Below are positions 17,048 through 24,411 of a stretch of DNA of 36,022 bases, one piece after another. Each line of letters begins with the position of its first letter. Positions within the stretch are counted from its first letter, which is position 1. Under the pieces are notes generated by a model. The model was given only the letters and a program-made list of their open reading frames with translations, was not told the origin of the DNA and made no database searches. Both the position numbers and the translations under genes were made by a program. Where the stretch lies: assembly GCA_009780015.1 (NCBI GenBank), contig WRAW01000019.1:1-36022 (forward strand), written 5' to 3'. The stretch is from Defluviitaleaceae bacterium (GTDB taxonomy: Bacteria; Bacillota; Clostridia; Lachnospirales; WRAA01).

Positions 17048-17266
17048 TTACAATATTGTGGTCGACGAGTATTCAACCTTTATTCCGTCGTCTTTTTGCC
17101 GCGTAAGCTTCGCTTTGTTGCCGTTTCCGTCTTCGATGGACATTTTTTCAAGCTCGTGTTCATTAAAGAAGTTGGCAACGTCGGCTTCAACAAAGGCGGC
17201 CCAATTAACCTTGCGCTCTTTTTCGGGATTTACGAACTCTTCAAGAGTCTTAGTTTTGTCTGCCAT
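17048..17266 (-). CDS. Small acidic hypothetical protein, 72 aa
   Basis: A short, highly charged protein (MADKTKTLEEFVNPEK near the start; VNWAAFVEADVANFFNEHEL in the middle; KLTRQKDDGIKVEYSSTTIL at the end). No cysteines or membrane segment. A strong AAGGAGG lies upstream; the second of two consecutive ATGs (17266) has the better spacing. The family is not recognised. It is a single gene between the palindromic repeat and the XRE/ImmA pair. Codon and ribosome-site quality make it a likely real gene. Confidence 0.65.
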   Translation of the reverse strand: MADKTKTLEEFVNPEKERKVNWAAFVEADVANFFNEHELEKMSIEDGNGNKAKLTRQKDDGIKVEYSSTTIL

Positions 17267-17377
17267 CATGTTTCCTCCTTAGAAAAGATTAAAAATTAAT
17301 GGATCATTGTATCACATTTGACGCTTATCCGCAACCTATATTCCAAGCGGCATTTCATGGTTGAATGGCCTCTAACT

Positions 17378-17914
17378 TTACCTTATTCTGCCGCTTGCAA
17401 GGAAGCCGCTCCTCAGATCGGCAGGGTTGCGGAGATTAAAGCCGCGCTGTATCATGCTATAAAGCTTGAACGCAAGCAACGGCGGCGGCAGGCATAGCTG
17501 ATTTGCGGCCGCAAAGTAGTCGTGATCCTCGTTTGATACAATGTCCATTACCTCCTTATCGGAAACAAGAAAATCCGCCAGAAATCTGTTGGCCTGGTGC
17601 TCCAGCTTACCCGAACTGCCCCACAAGCTGAAATCTCTCATAGTATTGGCCGGACTAAGCAGTATCTCTTTCTTGTGGAGTATAAGATGAGCCGCCTCGT
17701 GCCCCGCGACAATCCGACGCTCGTGCTCGTCGAGGTTGCCATTTACGACAGCATACATCGTATGGTTTAAAATGGTAGAAAAGCCCTTCAGCCCACCGGG
17801 CATAAACTCATATGAGAATTTGACAACAGCCCCGATAGAGTCTAGGAGCTCGTACGGATCACGGGAGCCGCACTTGATAATGGCCTTCTCGGCCTCTGAA
17901 AATGTGTACTCCAC
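17378..17914 (-). CDS. ImmA/IrrE-type metallopeptidase
   Basis: A zinc peptidase of about 178 residues with the active-site helix AGHEAAHLILHK (HExxH near residues 70-74) and the downstream acidic partner region EHQANRFLADFLV, typical of ImmA/IrrE. In phages and integrative elements such enzymes cleave an XRE repressor to derepress the element after DNA damage. Its GTG start at 17914 lies 4 bp after the stop of the XRE gene upstream, so the two are coupled; an upstream ATG at 18031 would lie deep in the XRE gene. The neighbour is its likely substrate. Confidence 0.85.
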   Translation of the reverse strand: MEYTFSEAEKAIIKCGSRDPYELLDSIGAVVKFSYEFMPGGLKGFSTILNHTMYAVVNGNLDEHERRIVAGHEAAHLILHKKEILLSPANTMRDFSLWGSSGKLEHQANRFLADFLVSDKEVMDIVSNEDHDYFAAANQLCLPPPLLAFKLYSMIQRGFNLRNPADLRSGFLASGRIR

Positions 17915-17918
17915 AGGC

Positions 17919-18326
17919 CTACCCCTTGCGTCTCTTGGGGGCAAAACGCTCCCTTTCGCGCTGCTTCGAATCCAGGAACAGAGCCTGCATTTCGTGAAGA
18001 AACGCGAGCTTGTCTTCTTCCGACAACTCACCCCCGGCGAAGAGCGCGGCTGCTTGATCCAATAAAGCTTCCGCCTGGTCGCGGCCTTTCTTCCCGTAAT
18101 GTTCGGCAGCCTTGGTCAGAAATTCCTCGTCTTCCGTCAAAAAGTAATTTACGTCCACACCAAAGAAGTCGGCCAACTTGAAGTAAATCGCGCGATCCTG
18201 AGGATGCGAAGCACCCATCTCGTAGTTGGAAAGTGTCCGCGTTGTGACGCCCAGCTCTTTCGCCAAGCCATCTTGCGACATCCTGATCTTCTTTCTCTTC
18301 TCCCGTAGCTTTTCCCCAAATTTCAT
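17919..18326 (-). CDS. XRE-family transcriptional repressor
   Basis: 135 residues from the ATG at 18326, chosen because GGAGG lies 8 bases upstream; a start 15 bases earlier is possible. The helix-turn-helix is at about 4-58 (KLREKRKKIRMSQDGLAKEL, TTRTLSNYEMGASHPQ). The C-terminal half is helical and acidic (EALLDQAAALFAGGELSEEDKL) and ends with a basic tail. The promoter immediately upstream contains an inverted repeat between its -35 and -10 boxes, so self-repression is likely. Paired with the ImmA-like peptidase. Confidence 0.88.
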   Translation of the reverse strand: MKFGEKLREKRKKIRMSQDGLAKELGVTTRTLSNYEMGASHPQDRAIYFKLADFFGVDVNYFLTEDEEFLTKAAEHYGKKGRDQAEALLDQAAALFAGGELSEEDKLAFLHEMQALFLDSKQRERERFAPKRRKG

Positions 18327-18368
18327 GAGCTTTTCCTCCATGTGACACGAAAATAATTTTCATGTATC

Positions 18369-18397
18369 AGTATACAAACAAGATGGCCGTTTGTCAA
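18369..18397 (-). promoter_or_regulatory. XRE/ImmA promoter with internal operator
   Basis: On the minus strand TTGACA (18397-18392) and TATACT (18374-18369) are 17 bp apart, a near-ideal sigma-A promoter. Between and overlapping the boxes lies ACAAAC-N9-GTTTGT (18374-18394), a 6-bp inverted repeat placed to block RNA polymerase. It is a natural binding site for the XRE protein it transcribes. Confidence 0.7.
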
Positions 18398-18421
18398 TAA
18401 CAAAATTAGAGTTTAGCCCTA

Positions 18422-18481
18422 TTATCTCAGCTTCGTCATTAACATGAACAGCATGAAGAAATTACTCCCCATAGGCCCCAT
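18422..18481 (-). CDS. Possible 19-aa Met-rich hydrophobic peptide
   Basis: A short frame reading MGPMGSNFFMLFMLMTKLR follows GGGAGG at 6-base spacing. It resembles the Met-rich core of the 39-residue peptide at 1094-1213. No clear promoter or homologue is known to me, so this is speculative. Confidence 0.25.
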   Translation of the reverse strand: MGPMGSNFFMLFMLMTKLR

Positions 18482-18551
18482 GATATACCTCCCATTATTT
18501 ACTCTTCACCCCATACTATGATACCGCAGAAAAAAATTGACAATAAAATTC

Positions 18552-18580
18552 TTGACATCCGCAGCGGTATGAGTTACAAT
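18552..18580 (+). promoter_or_regulatory. Promoter of tRNA-Trp
   Basis: TTGACA (18552-18557) and TACAAT (18575-18580) are 17 bp apart and lie 13 bp upstream of the tRNA. Confidence 0.75.
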
Positions 18581-18593
18581 AATCAAGTATCAT

Positions 18594-18664
18594 AGGGGAT
18601 TGGTCAAGTGGTATGACAGAGGTCTCCAAAACCTTTAGTGTGGGTTCGATTCCCTCATCCCCTG
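18594..18664 (+). tRNA. trnW: tRNA-Trp (anticodon CCA)
   Basis: Acceptor stem AGGGGAT/ATCCCCT, anticodon stem GAGGT/ACCTT around loop CTCCAAA (anticodon CCA), and T-loop TTCGATT. One T-T mismatch is visible in the T stem. The 3' CCA is not encoded (GTA follows the discriminator), so it must be added enzymatically. The AT-rich island begins directly downstream. Confidence 0.92.
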
Positions 18665-18716
18665 GTAAATTATATAAAATCAAATAAGGCTGGCTATGTT
18701 TCTCTTGGAACGCAGC

Positions 18717-18790
18717 CCGTCCGTTGTAAAACTCAATAACCCATAACATACCAATTATAGGTTATTAAGTTTTACAACGGACGGTTTTTT
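18717..18790 (+). terminator. Large hairpin with T-tract
   Basis: Arms of 25 nt (18717-18741 and 18760-18784) match at 24 positions around an 18-nt loop and are followed by TTTTTT. It fits an intrinsic terminator after tRNA-Trp, though the stem is unusually long and could be a remnant of a small palindromic element. Confidence 0.75.
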
Positions 18791-18812
18791 GTTGTGTGTC
18801 GCAAACTAGATG

Positions 18813-18842
18813 TTGACTGCTAGCGAAATACCATGCTAAAAT
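18813..18842 (+). promoter_or_regulatory. Likely promoter of the methyltransferase-endonuclease gene
   Basis: TTGACT (18813-18818) and TAAAAT (18837-18842) are 18 bp apart, about 34 bp before the start codon, with AAGGAG between. Confidence 0.5.
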
Positions 18843-18875
18843 AACAGCGCTAACATAGTTAAGGAGTAATGCAAT

Positions 18876-20459
18876 ATGGGTATTGAGTTGCAAAATCAAA
18901 TAATATTTGGCGATTGTTTAACTGTTTTAAAATCTTGCTCCAGTAATTCCATTGACTTGATTGTAACATCACCGCCTTATGCTGATAACAGAAAAAATAC
19001 TTATGGAGGCGTTTCAACTGACAAATATGTACAATGGTTCTTAGAAAGGTCAGAGGAATTTTTTAGAGTATTAAAGCCTACCGGAACTTTTATACTGAAT
19101 ATAAAAGAGAAAATTGAAAATGGCGAAAGAAGTACATATGTTTTAGAGTTAATCTTAGAAATGAAAAAACAAGGATGGCTTTGGACAGAGGAATTCATTT
19201 GGCACAAAAAGAATTCATTTCCCGGCAAGTGGCCTAATCGCTTTCGTGACTCTTGGGAAAGATGTTTGCAATTCAATAAAAACAAAAATTTTGCAATGTA
19301 TCAAGATGCCGTTAAAGTGCCTATTGGCTCTTGGGCTGATTCTCGTTTGAAAAACTTGAGTAAAACAGATAGGGTTAGAGATGAGGCAAAAAACAACAGT
19401 GGATTTGGCAAAAAAGTAGCAAATTGGGTCGGTAAAGAATTAGTATATCCTACTAATGTTCTACATCTTTCTACAGAGTGCTCCAATAAAAGCCATAGTG
19501 CTGCTTTCCCAGAAGAATTACCAAAATGGTTTATTAAACTGTTTACTCAAGAGGGAGATATTGTTTTAGATCCATTTGTAGGTTCAGGTACTACCACTAC
19601 TGTGGCAAAAGGGCTAAACCGTAATTATATAGGAATCGATATAGTTTATGAATATTGCATGTTGGCAAAACAACAATTATGGGAGAAAAAAAATATGGAT
19701 AACGAAAATTTGACTAACTTTATCAATGATAATATAACGGAATTTCATAAAAATAGAATAGAAGCACTATCTAAGTTAAAACTAGAAAGTATATTAAAAA
19801 GGAAAAATCCTTACTTATTCAGAGCTAAGAACATACAAACTAGTGGCGAATTAGTAAAAACATTAGTTGATGCTTTCCTATCTTCTCAGGAAGAAACAGT
19901 TTTTGGTGAATTTTTAGAAAAATTGGCTATTTACGTTTGCAATGTCACTATGGGTGGATACAAATCAGGAATCGAAGGCATCGATTTGGAAATCAGTAAA
20001 GATAATACACGCTATATAATAGCAATAAAGTCGGGCCCTAATTGGGGAAATAGTAGCCAAATTAAAAAAATGAAAGATAATTTTAAGACTGCCCAAAGAG
20101 TTCTGAAGACTCAAAACGCCGACCTCCATGTAGTTTCAATAAATGGATACTGCTATGGTATAGAGAATAAACCTGATAAAGGAGATTATTTTAAGTATTG
20201 TGGGCAACATTTTTGGACATTTATAACTGACAATGAGAATTTTTATATTGATATAATTCAGCCTTTAGGATATAAAGCAAAAGAGCGAAATGACGCATTT
20301 TATGAGGAATATGCTAAAGTAGTAAATAACTTCACCAGGGACTTTTCAAATAAATATTGCTTAGACGATGGTTCAATTGATTGGGAAAAGATTGTTAAGT
20401 TTAATAGTAAAATGAAAGCCTATGCGAAAATAGAATTTTCTGATAGAATTTCGACATGA
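18876..20459 (+). CDS. Fused DNA methyltransferase-type II restriction endonuclease
   Basis: A 527-residue protein that seems to hold both halves of a restriction-modification system. Residues about 1-265 form a beta-class methyltransferase: TSPPY (motif IV, near 31-35) comes first and the SAM-binding DPFVGSGTT (near 235-243) later, typical of N4-cytosine or related enzymes. Residues about 295-527 look like a PmeII-type restriction endonuclease: NPYLFRAKNI, LSSQEETVFGEFLEKLAIYV, GIEGIDLEI and IIAIKSGPNWGNSSQI, with D-E-x-K-type catalytic residues in GIDLEI..IAIKSG. Such endonucleases are usually separate genes. AT-rich codon use unlike the nitrate operon suggests transfer. Whether the endonuclease is active and what sequence is recognised cannot be seen. 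Confidence 0.85.
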   Translation: MGIELQNQIIFGDCLTVLKSCSSNSIDLIVTSPPYADNRKNTYGGVSTDKYVQWFLERSEEFFRVLKPTGTFILNIKEKIENGERSTYVLELILEMKKQGWLWTEEFIWHKKNSFPGKWPNRFRDSWERCLQFNKNKNFAMYQDAVKVPIGSWADSRLKNLSKTDRVRDEAKNNSGFGKKVANWVGKELVYPTNVLHLSTECSNKSHSAAFPEELPKWFIKLFTQEGDIVLDPFVGSGTTTTVAKGLNRNYIGIDIVYEYCMLAKQQLWEKKNMDNENLTNFINDNITEFHKNRIEALSKLKLESILKRKNPYLFRAKNIQTSGELVKTLVDAFLSSQEETVFGEFLEKLAIYVCNVTMGGYKSGIEGIDLEISKDNTRYIIAIKSGPNWGNSSQIKKMKDNFKTAQRVLKTQNADLHVVSINGYCYGIENKPDKGDYFKYCGQHFWTFITDNENFYIDIIQPLGYKAKERNDAFYEEYAKVVNNFTRDFSNKYCLDDGSIDWEKIVKFNSKMKAYAKIEFSDRIST

Positions 20460-20697
20460 TATATGGTAAAATAACTGGTAAGGCTATTTTATTTTGTACT
20501 AAGCTTTGAAGAAAGTATCGTATATTACTTCAAGTGAATGAATTTATATGCATACTGATTTATCGCATTTTATCCACGACTTTAAGTTGGTATGCGGAAT
20601 AACACTACAAGAGTACCGCAATAGCATATATTATTTATCAATGATATTGTTTATTATTTAGTAGCTGGTTAAAATTATACAAGAGAAGAGCATCTGA

Positions 20698-21758
20698 ATG
20701 AGCGCACAACATGAGCCTATAATCGTAAAGCCTATCAGCGAGGTTACAGCGTACTTACGCAATTTGATTCCGCCGAACATCCCCAAAACCTATGCGATTA
20801 ATCCGAGATTCTCATCTGTTGCAGGTGAGGATGATATACGAAAGGGTGTTGCTGCATTTAAAGAATTTCTTTATTTGCTTTGCGACCGACTAACAAGTGA
20901 TGGGCACCTATATGCTAAGCCGCCCAAGAAACCGGGTAACATGGCTGATTATCCGTTTCTGCACAATATGACGAACTTGCTTGTTGACATTGGATATTTC
21001 GGCATATTATCCGAAAGCGGTAAGTCGCTTCTGATAGACAAACTGCCGTTATGCACACCCCCTAAGCCCAAAATTTCTGCTTCCTCACAGGCTGATTGCA
21101 TGTGTTTTTTAACGCTATGCGGTTTTGTTTTTACCGATTTTGAAGTGAAATATCCAAGCAACCCTACATTGCTTACAGGATTAAAATCTCTTTCGATTGC
21201 CGACATGGAGTTACGAACCGACAGAAGATACTGGGGCGATAATAATCTCTTGAGGTGTAATTATAGGCTATTGAAATCGGAAGAGCCGGATATGCTTGAT
21301 GTACTCCGGGATTTGCTTAATCCACTGCCGGAGGATGTTCAAGCCTTTGTAGTTAAATTGCACCGGCGGTATGTTGAAATGGGCTTGACCTGCGTAAATA
21401 CAAGGTTAGGAGAAGAAAATTTTGCATATTCGTATATTGGTAATAGCCGAAAAAACTTAGCCCCCGAGAAGTTTACGGAAAACGCATCTTTGCTGTTTCG
21501 TATTCAATTAAAAACGGATACTGTATATTTATAAGACCCAGAAAACCGGAAAAATATGCAGCTATCGTCAAAACTTTTCCTACGGCTTTGCAGAATAAAA
21601 TTGCACAGGGGTATGGCTGCGACCGAAAACGTGGCGAACGCTGCCAGCATGGTTGTCAAGGGATTTGCATCCCGCTAGACGAGTCAGTGTTTGTTATTGC
21701 TAAGTATGTTGAACTATGGCTAGATAATGAAATGCCAATAATAATGAAAGCGAGATAG
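20698..21758 (+). pseudogene. Frameshifted hypothetical protein with Cys-rich C-terminus
   Basis: The first frame (20698-21534) gives 278 residues starting MSAQHEPIIVKPISEV and ending QLKTDTVYL. Read one base differently after a run of five A (about 21510-21515), the sequence continues NGYCIFIRPRKPEKYAAIV, then GYGCDRKRGERCQHGCQG, IPLDESVFVIAKYVELW and a TAG at 21756-21758. This second stretch has protein-like composition and a Cys pattern similar to the next gene. A single missing A therefore probably split a gene of about 350 codons; a sequencing error or programmed slippage are alternatives. The family is not recognised. It belongs to the AT-rich island after tRNA-Trp. Confidence 0.7.
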
Positions 21759-21966
21759 CCGTACAATCGATGCGGTTTATCAGACTCGCGATTTTAAAAT
21801 GTTGAATCTGAAGGTTCGAATTTTTGAATAACCCTTGACAACACAGATGCTACAACTTTTTCGATAATCCTACAAAATTTTAATACATAAAAATAATATA
21901 CATGACAATTTTAAATGTGGCGCTTTTTTCACTACCTTGAGCATACAACAAAGGAGAAATACAACT

Positions 21967-22452
21967 ATGCCAAAACAAGTCATGCCGTTCAGCGATTTTT
22001 TAGCTGAGGCAGGAGCCGAACATCAAAACTTTATCAACCAATTACACGTATATCTGAAAGAAAATGATTGTGTCGCGAAAATCAGAGAAGCTGCAAATGG
22101 TTATGTTGTGTCATATGTTCATAAACCAACTTCCCGGACAGTAGCGAACTATGTTTTCCGTAAAAAAATGCCGATGCTTCGTGTATATGCTGATAATATC
22201 CTTTCTTATGAAGATGTCGTAATGCGTTGGCCAAGTACGATGAAGGATACTATCAGGAAAGGCGGTAATTGTAGTAGATTGATTGACCCTTCCGCCTGTA
22301 ATTCTCGTTGTTTAAAAGGCTTTGATTTCGTTTTAGAAGGTGAACGTCAGCAAAAATGCCGTTGTCATATGAGTTTTACATTCTTTTTAAATGATGAATC
22401 AAAGCCTTATCTTTTAGAAATTATGGAGCGTGAGATGCAAGCGAGAAAATAA
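21967..22452 (+). CDS. Hypothetical protein with Cys-rich C-terminus, 161 aa
   Basis: The ATG at 21967 follows AAAGGAG; an upstream in-frame ATG at 21937 has no such site. The protein starts MPKQVMPFSDFLAEAG and contains RMPMLRVYADN-like beta segments, then the cluster NCSRLIDPSACNSRCLKGF and QKCRCHMSF, five cysteines that could bind metal. A final segment (NDESKPYLLEIMEREM) is helical. The pattern CxxRC..GF..L..E resembles the out-of-frame tail of the gene upstream, so the two may be related. Role unknown. Confidence 0.72.
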   Translation: MPKQVMPFSDFLAEAGAEHQNFINQLHVYLKENDCVAKIREAANGYVVSYVHKPTSRTVANYVFRKKMPMLRVYADNILSYEDVVMRWPSTMKDTIRKGGNCSRLIDPSACNSRCLKGFDFVLEGERQQKCRCHMSFTFFLNDESKPYLLEIMEREMQARK

Positions 22453-22520
22453 GCTTTAGACTGTATATTTAATAGTATAATAATCAATATTTTCAGAAAC
22501 AGATAAGGCAAATCTGCAAT

Positions 22521-22555
22521 AAAAAAGCTCATGAGCATTGATATACCTCATGAGC
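22521..22555 (-). terminator. Intrinsic terminator of the nitrate reductase operon
   Basis: GCTCATGAG (22527-22535) and CTCATGAGC (22547-22555) form a perfect 9-bp stem with an 11-nt loop; on the minus strand it is followed by TTTTTT. It lies about 50 bp after the narC stop. Confidence 0.85.
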
Positions 22556-22607
22556 CTGCAATCCTGCGATTTATAGAGCAGGAGATTACTGAAATCCGAT
22601 TCAGCGT

Positions 22608-23831
22608 TTAAAAAACAAACTCGCCAAAAAAGTCCGAATAATCAATCTTAAACAGAGGTTTTTTCACCTTTGTCACATCAATCTGTTCCCTGATGAGCTG
22701 TGTCAGGATACCCGCGTAGGATAAATCCCCCTGCACAATTGCACCCTTGATCTCCCCGCTTTTGTGAATAATCTTCTTGTAGTTTCCTTTGTCGTCAATG
22801 TCTATCTCAACGCTGTAAGAGCTGTCCGGCGGTTCCGGCGAGCCAAGGGACATGGTGGCGATATCCAGGAAGTTCATGGTGGACTTGCTTGTGAAGAAAT
22901 CTGTCTGCTCCAGCGGTTTACCAACCATGTTGTAGGCGGCGATAATGCCCTCCTTAACGGCGGCCGGCCAGATAGGGCTGCGGCCGGACATGTCCCCCGC
23001 GCCGTAAACATTGTCGATGTTAGTCTTGCCAAACCTATCGAAGATCAGCCCCTTGTCGTCAAAAGCAATTGCGCTGCCCTCCAGGAATGCCACGTTAGGA
23101 CGAACTCCCGCAGTCACGATGAACAGGTCGCATGGTATGCGCATACCACTGCTCAGTTCAACCTTCTTGACGGCGTTATCGGAGTCTAGTTCAAGCTCGG
23201 TGATTTTGGTGCCGTAGTACTGCTTAACGCCCGCGATGGTAAACGCTTTCTCGTATGCTTTAGCGGCGTGCATGTCAAGCTGCCTGTTGAGCATGTGGCT
23301 AAATGGTTCTACAAGGGCGATATTCTTGCCAAAGCCAAGAAGTCCTTCGACGACGTCTATGCCAACAAGTCCGGCGCCCAGCACCACAATATTCTTCACT
23401 CTGGAATCGGAGGCCAGCTTCTTAATGGTTAGCGCGTCCTCTATATTGCGAAAGCCGACTACACCGCTGCGCGCGTTATTAAGGTTGTTGATCGCGCTCG
23501 GAAACACAGTTGACGAGCCTGCGGCAAGTAGCAGTCTATCGTAGGAAACGCTCGAGCCGTTTGATAACGAGAGTTCGTTTTTGCCGGTGTCAATCCTTGC
23601 TACCTCGACTCCTTTCAGCCAGTTAATTTTGTTATCGGCTATGAAATTCGGCCCGACAAAGTTCAATTGCTCGAGATTGCGCTTGCCTTTGAGGTAGTGG
23701 TGGAGAATACAACGCGAATAGATCATTTCGTCTTTGGAAACTACGGTGATATCGGCGTCCGAATCGAGATGGCGCAGAGCTTTCGCGGCGTTTAAGCCCG
23801 CGGCGGACGCACCGACGATAACATGCTTCAT
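22608..23831 (-). CDS. narC: FAD/NAD(P)H-dependent oxidoreductase of nitrate reductase
   Basis: A 407-residue pyridine nucleotide-disulfide family flavoprotein. FAD-binding start MKHVIVGASAAGLNAAKAL, second nucleotide site IVVLGAGLVGIDVVEGL (about 145-165) and the C-terminal FAD motif NVYGAGDMSGRSP. It resembles the N-terminal half of NirB and the NarC protein of the Clostridium perfringens narABC cluster, which passes electrons from NAD(P)H towards the reductase. The start overlaps the narB stop by ATGA and has GGAGG, so the two are coupled. The in-frame region further upstream belongs to narB. The exact electron donor is inferred. Confidence 0.85.
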   Translation of the reverse strand: MKHVIVGASAAGLNAAKALRHLDSDADITVVSKDEMIYSRCILHHYLKGKRNLEQLNFVGPNFIADNKINWLKGVEVARIDTGKNELSLSNGSSVSYDRLLLAAGSSTVFPSAINNLNNARSGVVGFRNIEDALTIKKLASDSRVKNIVVLGAGLVGIDVVEGLLGFGKNIALVEPFSHMLNRQLDMHAAKAYEKAFTIAGVKQYYGTKITELELDSDNAVKKVELSSGMRIPCDLFIVTAGVRPNVAFLEGSAIAFDDKGLIFDRFGKTNIDNVYGAGDMSGRSPIWPAAVKEGIIAAYNMVGKPLEQTDFFTSKSTMNFLDIATMSLGSPEPPDSSYSVEIDIDDKGNYKKIIHKSGEIKGAIVQGDLSYAGILTQLIREQIDVTKVKKPLFKIDYSDFFGEFVF

Positions 23832-24277
23832 AGGCCTGCTTCCTCCTTCTCCAGCGTGATAGCGTTCATTGGGCATCTGGCAACGCACTGAGGCGTCTCG
23901 TCCGTGTGGCTGATACACATGTCGCACTTGGATATTTTGCCGTCGAACTTGTTCATCCTCAGCACGCCGTATGGGCAGCCCATTATACACATATAGCAGC
24001 TTCCGCATTGCTCAACGTCATATAAAACGTAGCCCGTATCCTTGTCTATGGACATCGCGCCGCACATACAGGTATATGTACACTCAGGCAAGTCGCAATG
24101 CTGGCAAAATATCGGTGAGTTGGCCTTACTGCTGCTGCTGACTACACGATTGCGCGGCGAGTGCCCATCGTGCGATACGATGCAAGCAGCCATACAACCC
24201 AGGCAGCCGATGCACTTGTCACGATCGATTTTGACACGGTTGGATATCTGACGCTTTTTGATATCGTCTCGGTTCAT
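23828..24277 (-). CDS. narB: Ferredoxin-like 4Fe-4S electron transfer protein
   Basis: 149 residues with four cysteine clusters in the CooF/HycB/DmsB style: CIGCLGCMAAC (22-32), CQHCDLPECTYTC, CGSCYMCIMGC and CDMC..CVARCP. Each group of four should bind one [4Fe-4S] cluster, forming an electron wire between the flavoprotein and the molybdenum subunit. No Tat or Sec signal, so the complex is probably cytoplasmic. Encoded between narA and narC as in Clostridium perfringens narABC. Confidence 0.87.
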   Translation of the reverse strand: MNRDDIKKRQISNRVKIDRDKCIGCLGCMAACIVSHDGHSPRNRVVSSSSKANSPIFCQHCDLPECTYTCMCGAMSIDKDTGYVLYDVEQCGSCYMCIMGCPYGVLRMNKFDGKISKCDMCISHTDETPQCVARCPMNAITLEKEEAGL

Positions 24278-24311
24278 AGGTTGTTACACCCTCCTTCTTA
24301 GTTGTATCGCG

Positions 24312-24386
24312 GTTCCGCTTGAAACTTGGCCTCAGACTTCGCCGGGAATTGGCCTGAAGCCGCCATGACCGGTTTCAAGTCGGAAC
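24312..24386. repeat. Short palindromic repeat (copy E) between narA and narB
   Basis: GTTCCGCTTGAAAC (24312-24325) pairs with GTTTCAAGTCGGAAC (24372-24386) with one bulge, and an inner TTGGCCTCAG/CCTGAAGCC adds partial pairing. The outer end resembles the terminal repeat of the copy at 27954. It lies in the 134-bp gap between narA and narB and would form a hairpin in the operon mRNA. Confidence 0.55.
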
Positions 24387-24411
24387 TGCTGTAGTAACCG
24401 TATGCGGGCAA

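Noticed and set aside
18640-18664. Duplicated tRNA-Trp 3' end as an attachment site for the AT-rich island
   Set aside because: I found no second copy of the tRNA 3' end in the window and no integrase beside it.
20460-20697. Gene or structured RNA between the methyltransferase gene and the next gene
   Set aside because: Only AT-rich sequence with a weak TAAAATA/TATTTTA hairpin; no frame with a ribosome site was seen.
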